Shown in pieces: positions 5,594-10,184 of a stretch of 10,184 bases of DNA (position 1 is the stretch's first letter; each line of letters starts with the position of its first letter). The notes below the pieces were generated by a model. It saw only the letters and a list, made by a program, of their open reading frames with translations. It did no database searches and had not been told where the DNA came from. The position numbers and the translations under genes were made by a program. The DNA lies in contig JAEZJH010000444.1 of the NCBI GenBank assembly GCA_023436385.1, forward strand, positions 1-10,184, read 5' to 3'. This DNA is from Pseudomonadota bacterium. Lineage in GTDB: Bacteria > Myxococcota > Myxococcia > Myxococcales > Vulgatibacteraceae.

Positions 5594-7734
5594 CACGGGG
5601 TGTCCACGGGGTAGGAGGCGAGGAAGAGGCACTGCGGGTGCTCGTCGTCGTCGACGTTGCGGACGTAGGCGACGAAGGTGTCGCCCTGGACGGCGTCGGT
5701 CACCTCGTCGTCGAGGGGGATCGCCCGGCCGGCGGCGCGATCGACGAGCACCAGGGTACCGGCCGCTCCCGCGGGAGACGAAGCGGTGCCGTAGAGGTAG
5801 GAGAACCGCTCGGCGAGGCCGGGGGCGACGTGGAGGCCGCCGACGTCGGGGGGAAGGCCCTCGCCCAGGATCCGTCGCTCCGTCGCGTCGGGCGCGAGGA
5901 AGGCGAGCGTCCCGTCGCTTTCGACGAAGGCGACGGCGCCGTCGGCGAGGAACTCGTACTTCATCCAGGACGAGGACGTCCGCTCGCCCACGAAGGCCCT
6001 GGTCTTCGTAACCGGATCCCAGCGCCACCAACCGCCGTCCTGGTCCGGAAAGACCAGCCGCCGGCCGGGACCGGAGAGCACCGAGGGAATGGGCATCCCC
6101 GGATCGACCGCGGTATGGACGACAAACACCGCGTCGGTGACGGGATCCCAGTAGTTCAGGGCCACCGTCTCGGTCCCGCCTTGCCGATGCACCGCCCGGA
6201 AGAACACGCCGTCTCCCTCGGGCTCGAGGAGCGCCCAGGAGAGGACGTCGGGCTCGAGGGTGTGCGCGCCCAGGCCCGGCTCGAAGACCTCGAGGCGGGT
6301 GATCCCGCCCTGGATCACGTGGAAGAAGAGGCGCCGGCCGTCCCGCGACCAGACCAGGTTGTCGATCCCCACGCCGTGGTCGATCCGCTCCGGCGCCTCG
6401 CCCAGGGCCCGGAGGAAATACAGCTCCTCCTCGGCGCCGCGGCTCTCGATCCAGGCGATCCCGCCGTCTCCCGGGCCGTAGGAGGCGAACTCTACCCGAT
6501 CCCGGAGGGGCACCGGCGCCGCCCCGCGATCGAGGTCGACGTGGACCAGCTGCTTCGAGGCGCCCTCCGTCTCGAGGTAGACGAAGCGCCGGCCGGCGTC
6601 GTGGAAGCTGACGTCCTGGACGGAGGCCGGTCCCAGGGGCGTGAGCCGCGGCCCCTCCGCATCCCAGACCACCAGGCGTCCGCCACCATCGGAGACACAC
6701 ACCGCGCCGTCCGGGGAGAACCGCACCGACCCCGCGAGTCCCAGGGTGTCTCCGGTCATCCGTTCCATGTCCCAGACGACCAGGGTGTTGCCCACCCCGA
6801 AGGCCACCAGCCGGAAGTCGGGGCCGGCGCTGAAGTCCGGCGCCGAGTCGGCGATCGGCTGCAGTCCGCCGCTCCCGTCGGCCCCGGTGAACCGATCGTT
6901 CCAGGCTTGGAGGGAGAAGTTCTGGCCCCGGAGGAGCAACGCCTCGCCGCCCAGCGCCGGCCAGAACGCCTCGACGTCGTGGGCGATCACCCGGAGGCGC
7001 CCCTCGTCCACCTCGTAGCGGACCAGGTCTCCCGGGCCGGCGGAGCCGATGGGGATGTCGATGGCGTGGAGGAGGCCTCCCTCCGCGTCGAAGTAGTTCG
7101 GGTACGCCGAGTTCCGCACCCGCCCGGCGACCGGCACCATCCCGGCGCCGCCCGGTTCCCAGTAGGCGAGGCGCGCAAACCCCGAAGGCTCGCCGTAGCG
7201 GGCGGCGAAGGCCTTCGCCCGGGGCGACGGGAAGAGCTCGATCCGATCCGCCGCCAGCGATGCGAAGCCGCGCCGGAGGACCACCGGGTCGAGGAGGTAC
7301 TCGCCGGGATCGGCCACCACCGGTCGCCGCTCGGGGGTGAAGCCCGGGGCCTCGAGGACGACGGTGTGGACGCCCGGGGGGACGTCGTCGAACCGGAAGC
7401 GCCCCTCGGCGTCGGTCCGGGCGTGGAGGAAGTCCCCGCTCTCGTCGGGATCGGTGGGCGCCAGCGCCAGCCAGACCTCGATGCCGTCGCGCCGGGGCTC
7501 GCCGAACAGGCTCGCCGTGCCGGAGACGGCGCCGGCCCGGGGCGCGACCACCGCCGGGGGCAGCGTCGCGGAGGTGCCGTCGGGGCAGTCGATCCGCCGG
7601 GTCCCGTCCTCGTCGACGACGAACTTGCAGGGCAGCTCCTCGGGCCGATCGCCGCCATCGCAGCCGGCCACCAGGAACGCCGCGAGCCCGACCGCGAGCG
7701 CCGGGAACCTCTGCCGCCCCCACGGTCTCCGCAC
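5593..7734 (-). CDS. lipoprotein: DGT motif, CpcA-reg-like domain, propeller (first gene of operon)
   Basis: 713 residues from GTG 7734. The frame extends upstream to an ATG at 7878, but GTG 7734 gives an Arg-rich start (MRRPWGRQRF), a hydrophobic core and lipobox LVAGC with Cys25, and has GGAG four bases before it, so it is preferred. One Cys-x13-Cys unit follows, C36...C50, with DEDGTRRIDCPDGT. Residues ~68-156 are a carboxypeptidase-regulatory-like domain (SGTASLFGE, TDAEGRFRFDDVPPGVHTVVL, ending LDPVVLRRG). The remaining ~550 residues are a WD40/TolB-like beta-propeller with blades such as VRFSPDGAVCVSDGGGRLVVWD and LVWSRDGRRLFF, ending CLFLASYPVDTP. Order, motif spacing and tail match the downstream gene, so the two are tandem paralogs. 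It leads a two-gene operon, divergent from the gene at 7978 across a 243-base gap. It is probably membrane anchored and exported; function unknown. Confidence 0.84.
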   Translation of the reverse strand: MRRPWGRQRFPALAVGLAAFLVAGCDGGDRPEELPCKFVVDEDGTRRIDCPDGTSATLPPAVVAPRAGAVSGTASLFGEPRRDGIEVWLALAPTDPDESGDFLHARTDAEGRFRFDDVPPGVHTVVLEAPGFTPERRPVVADPGEYLLDPVVLRRGFASLAADRIELFPSPRAKAFAARYGEPSGFARLAYWEPGGAGMVPVAGRVRNSAYPNYFDAEGGLLHAIDIPIGSAGPGDLVRYEVDEGRLRVIAHDVEAFWPALGGEALLLRGQNFSLQAWNDRFTGADGSGGLQPIADSAPDFSAGPDFRLVAFGVGNTLVVWDMERMTGDTLGLAGSVRFSPDGAVCVSDGGGRLVVWDAEGPRLTPLGPASVQDVSFHDAGRRFVYLETEGASKQLVHVDLDRGAAPVPLRDRVEFASYGPGDGGIAWIESRGAEEELYFLRALGEAPERIDHGVGIDNLVWSRDGRRLFFHVIQGGITRLEVFEPGLGAHTLEPDVLSWALLEPEGDGVFFRAVHRQGGTETVALNYWDPVTDAVFVVHTAVDPGMPIPSVLSGPGRRLVFPDQDGGWWRWDPVTKTRAFVGERTSSSWMKYEFLADGAVAFVESDGTLAFLAPDATERRILGEGLPPDVGGLHVAPGLAERFSYLYGTASSPAGAAGTLVLVDRAAGRAIPLDDEVTDAVQGDTFVAYVRNVDDDEHPQCLFLASYPVDTP

Positions 7735-7977
7735 TCCGCTCCGGTTGCCGGTGTCCGCCGCTACCAGGCCCAAGCGCCGCGTCCTCTCTCGCCGACCGTC
7801 ACGCCGGCCATGGTACCCGCCCTCGCCGCCCGGGAGCCACCCCGGAGTCCCGCGCTTCCGCACCTCCCCGAGCAACACCCATGTGCGCCGGACGCCCGCT
7901 CGATCACCGGGTTTACGGCGTTTTTCCTCAGGGCCGGGCCCGCCTATACTCGGCCCGTGGTGCGAGCGGAGGCGAAG
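7735..7977. other. divergent intergenic region, DGT-lipoprotein operon / ASH-lipoprotein gene
   Basis: The 243-base gap lies between GTG 7734 (-) and ATG 7978 (+). The + side has the TATACT element and a T-rich patch (GTTTACGGCGTTTTT, 7911-7925) that is unusually A/T-rich for this window. No comparable -10 was seen on the - side. A shared regulator binding here is possible, but no clear operator palindrome was found. Confidence 0.4.
7945..7950 (+). promoter_or_regulatory. -10 promoter element (TATACT)
   Basis: TATACT matches the sigma70/SigA -10 consensus at five of six bases and stands out in this GC-rich sequence. It lies 27 bases before ATG 7978, which would give a ~20-base leader carrying the GGAGG ribosome site at 7968-7972. 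At 16-18 bases upstream there is only a T-run (around 7921-7928) and no good TTGACA, so a weak -35 or activator dependence is possible. Confidence 0.5.
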
Positions 7978-10020
7978 ATGCGCGGCGGACGGTTCCCGGC
8001 GGGAGTCGTGATCGGGCTACTTTTGGCGGCCTGCTCCGGCGAGTCCGGGCTGAACAACGCCGAGGGGCTGCTCCAGGTCGCGCCGACCCGGTTGACCTTC
8101 GCGAACGGCTACGTCGGCCACGCGGTGGAGACCCGGATCCGCCTGCAGAACACCGGCCGGACGGAGCTCTTGGTCCAGTTGGCGATCGAGGGACCGTTCC
8201 AGACCGAGGAGGGCCCGTACCGCCTGCCCGGCGGCGCCGACGTCACCCGTCCCGTCCGCTTCACCCCCGCCTCCCCCGGCGAGTTCGAGGGCCTGCTCCG
8301 CTACACGCAGGGCGAGCAGGTGGTCGAGGTGCCCCTCGCCGGGACCGCGGTGATTCCCGAGGTGTGTGTGGCCCCGGGGCCCTGTTTCGAATCCTGGTTC
8401 GAGCCCGCTTCCGGCGGCTGTATCACCCGCGCGCTCGACGAGGGCGCCTCCTGCCAGACCGGCAACGCGTGTCTGGTCGACGGGATCTGCGTGAACCAGG
8501 AGTGCCGGGGCACCGTCCTCGACTGCAACGACGGAAACGCCTGCACGGAGGACCGCTGCGATCCGGCGGTGGGGTGCCGGCACGATCCGATCGTCTGCAC
8601 GGTCCCGGACGACGAGGACCCGCGTTGCCGGGAAGCGATCTGCAAGCCCGACCAGGGCTGCGACACCCGCGACAAGCGCGACGGCACCTCGTGTGGAGAC
8701 AACTCCACCTGTGTCGCCCGCTACTACTGTTTCGCCGGGACGTGTGACACGCGGTCGGCCGAGGGCCTGCCCTGCGCCGCCCGATGCGGCGACGGCGTCT
8801 GCCGGGACGAGGTCTGCACCCGGGAGCAGGAGAACGTGGTCGACCCGCCCCTCTTCGTCTCCTCCGTGCCGCCCGATTGGGAGATCGCCCAGTTCGGCCT
8901 GACCGCCGGCGACGGGACCCTGCTCTGGATCGCGTCCGCCATCGACGGCACGCGGTCGTATCTCTACGCCCTGACCCCGGACGGCGGGGACGAGTACGTG
9001 GAACGGTACCGCGGCATCCCGCTGGGCGGGCCGTTGGGAGCGGCGGGGGCGATGGTCGCCGGCGAGGTGGTGGTGGCGGCGCTGGCCGACTCCGCCGGCG
9101 GCCCGGTGATCGAGGCCCGGTGGATCGCCGACGGCGAGTTGGCCTGGCAGTGGTCGAGCCTCCAGGCGGTGCGGGCCCTCATCGCCGAGGGGAACCAGAC
9201 GGTGCGCGTGGTCCTCGGGGCCTCCGGTTCGACCGGGGTCGTCTCCGTGGGTTCCGCCGGGCCGGGACCGATCACCTGGCTCGCCGGCGAGCCGATCGCC
9301 GGGCCCGGCGAGCCGGTGGCGGTGGCCGATGCGGACGGGCGCCTCTTCCTCGCCCTCGACGCCGGAGACGCGGGCCGAACGCTCTATTCGCTCTATGGCG
9401 ACGGCTCGCTGCGCTGGGAACGGCACCTCGGGGATGACGAGGGCGGACCCCTGGCCGTCGCCGATGGGCTGCTGGTGGTCGCGCCCGGCGTGGTCCGCGA
9501 CACCGCCGACGGGGAGCCGCTCTTCGACCTCCCGGTCCTCGCGGGCGCCGGCCTCGCCGGCCCTTCGCCGCTCCTGGGCAGCGCGGTGGGCTACGCGGTG
9601 CAGGGCGGCGACGAGACGACGCCCCCGTCGCTGGTGGCCTTCGATCCGGCGAACGGGGAGCCGTTCGGCTCCGGGGAGCTGGTCCTCCCGGGGATCGGCG
9701 GCACGCCGTCCTGGACCGCGCCGATCCGGACCACGCGGGAGAACGCGGTGGTGGCGATCCAACAGGATCCGCTGGGGGAGGCGATGTTGATCTCCGGGTT
9801 CGTGGAGTACCGGCAGGACGGCGAGCTGGCCCGGGCCTGCCTGGTCCCGGGCCTCGAGCGGCTCGCGGGGCCGCCGGCGCTCCGGAACGGCCGGTTCGCG
9901 TTCGCCGAGCGGCGGGGCGCCGTGAAGCTCTACGAGCTGAACCGCGGCGCCGACGCCGCCACCTGGGGCTGGTCCGGCCCGCGGGGTGGTCCCGCCGGCG
10001 GAAACCGGGAGGGCCGGTGA
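7978..10020 (+). CDS. lipoprotein: ASH-like domain, Cys-rich segment, PQQ-like propeller
   Basis: 680 residues. ATG 7978 is chosen for GGAGG five bases upstream and a good lipoprotein signal (GLLLAAC, lipid Cys19); GTG 7957 and 7960 are in frame but less suited. Residues ~33-125 resemble an ASH/choice-of-anchor-D Ig-like domain (APTRLTFANGYVGHAVE, IRLQNTGRTELLVQL, PVRFTPASPGEFEGLLRY). Residues 130-280 hold 23 Cys, including the DCNDGNACTEDRCDPAVGC module common in myxobacterial secreted proteins, and end C266-x3-C270-x4-C275-x4-C280. Residues ~290-660 are a PQQ-like propeller (GSLRWERHLGDDEGG, SLVAFDPANGEPFGSG), with tail GWSGPRGGPAGG. The last two parts match the lipoprotein at 2087-3445. 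Expected location is the envelope, with the Cys-rich region likely disulphide bonded outside the cytoplasm. No catalytic motif was recognised. It overlaps the next gene by four bases (GTGA). Confidence 0.87.
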   Translation: MRGGRFPAGVVIGLLLAACSGESGLNNAEGLLQVAPTRLTFANGYVGHAVETRIRLQNTGRTELLVQLAIEGPFQTEEGPYRLPGGADVTRPVRFTPASPGEFEGLLRYTQGEQVVEVPLAGTAVIPEVCVAPGPCFESWFEPASGGCITRALDEGASCQTGNACLVDGICVNQECRGTVLDCNDGNACTEDRCDPAVGCRHDPIVCTVPDDEDPRCREAICKPDQGCDTRDKRDGTSCGDNSTCVARYYCFAGTCDTRSAEGLPCAARCGDGVCRDEVCTREQENVVDPPLFVSSVPPDWEIAQFGLTAGDGTLLWIASAIDGTRSYLYALTPDGGDEYVERYRGIPLGGPLGAAGAMVAGEVVVAALADSAGGPVIEARWIADGELAWQWSSLQAVRALIAEGNQTVRVVLGASGSTGVVSVGSAGPGPITWLAGEPIAGPGEPVAVADADGRLFLALDAGDAGRTLYSLYGDGSLRWERHLGDDEGGPLAVADGLLVVAPGVVRDTADGEPLFDLPVLAGAGLAGPSPLLGSAVGYAVQGGDETTPPSLVAFDPANGEPFGSGELVLPGIGGTPSWTAPIRTTRENAVVAIQQDPLGEAMLISGFVEYRQDGELARACLVPGLERLAGPPALRNGRFAFAERRGAVKLYELNRGADAATWGWSGPRGGPAGGNREGR

Positions 10021-10184
10021 GGTTCGTAAGGTGGACGTGGCTGGCGCTGGCGCTGTTCGCGGCGGCCGGTTGCGACGACGAGCGGCTGGTCGGAACCAGC
10101 GGCGAGGTGCGGGTCTCGGCGGAGACGGTGGAGTTCCCCCGGGCGTACGTGGGCTACCCGGTCTCCGCCACCGTCGCCGTGGAG
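10017..10184 (+). CDS. lipoprotein N-terminus with ASH-like start, truncated by window
   Basis: GTG at 10017 overlaps the preceding stop (GTGA, 10017-10020) and has GGGAGG four bases upstream, so it is probably translationally coupled. The 56 visible codons start with a lipoprotein signal: RFVRWTWLALALFAAAGC, lipid Cys19. The stretch VRVSAETVEFPRAYVGYPV then aligns with LQVAPTRLTFANGYVGHAV in the upstream protein, pointing to another ASH/choice-of-anchor-D-like domain and a tandem paralog. The rest lies outside the window, so whether it also carries a Cys-rich segment and propeller cannot be seen. Confidence 0.8.
   Translation, partial: MRFVRWTWLALALFAAAGCDDERLVGTSGEVRVSAETVEFPRAYVGYPVSATVAVE

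Noticed and set aside
5594..7723. Long - strand frame extending the second lipoprotein gene upstream through its neighbour
   Set aside because: The translation is low-complexity Arg/Gly/Pro-rich and overlaps the partner lipoprotein in another frame; ATG 5593 with a lipobox is the proper start.
5638..7977. Very long open + strand frame continuing into the ASH-domain lipoprotein
   Set aside because: It lies antisense to a well-supported lipoprotein gene, has Arg/Gly/Pro/Glu-biased translation without domains, and is a common artefact of high-GC coding DNA. The true start at 7978 has a ribosome site and lipobox.

Overview
This 10.2-kb window has very high GC and strong G/C at codon third positions. 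Its gene content points to a Myxococcota-type bacterium (formerly delta-Proteobacteria): an LA_2272-like surface-repeat protein, lipoproteins with Cys-rich DGNxCTxDxC modules followed by PQQ-like propellers, and lipoproteins with a Cys-framed DGT motif followed by a carboxypeptidase-regulatory-like domain and a WD40/TolB-like propeller. The taxonomic call is inference from these families; no marker gene is present.

Layout. (1) 1-582 (+): 3' end of an LA_2272-type surface-repeat protein. (2) 621-926 (+): a small HesB/IscA-like protein of 101 residues, interrupted by one in-frame UGA (729-731) exactly where the first conserved Cys of the A-type Fe-S carrier fold belongs. A hairpin at 750-768 has the spacing expected of a bacterial SECIS, so I annotate it as a HesB-like selenoprotein. 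Ordinary gene calling would split or miss it. (3) 927-1826 (-): an Fpg/Nei-family DNA glycosylase, convergent with the selenoprotein gene and with its stop codon directly abutting (TGA|TCA). (4) 2087-3445 (+): a lipoprotein with a short Cys-rich segment and a PQQ-like propeller. (5) 3476-5593 and 5593-7734 (-): two paralogous lipoproteins in an overlapping (TGATG) operon, each with Cys-x13-Cys motif(s), a carboxypeptidase-regulatory-like domain and a propeller. (6) 7978-10020 (+): a larger lipoprotein with an ASH/choice-of-anchor-D-like domain, a 23-Cys segment and a PQQ-like propeller, divergent from the operon and with a clear TATACT -10 box. (7) 10017-10184 (+): the start of another lipoprotein with a related ASH-like N-terminus, overlapping its predecessor by four bases and running off the window.

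Five consecutive lipoprotein genes from 2087 to the window end belong to two paralogous sets (Cys-rich/PQQ type on the + strand, DGT-motif/propeller type on the - strand). They look like an envelope lipoprotein island of unknown role that expanded by duplication and module gain or loss. The small selenoprotein gene is the most notable item; its Sec-insertion machinery (selA, selB, selC, selD) is not in the window and would have to be elsewhere in the genome. No tRNA, rRNA, CRISPR or mobile element was seen. The only gene-free stretches are under 300 bases (1827-2086 and 7735-7977).
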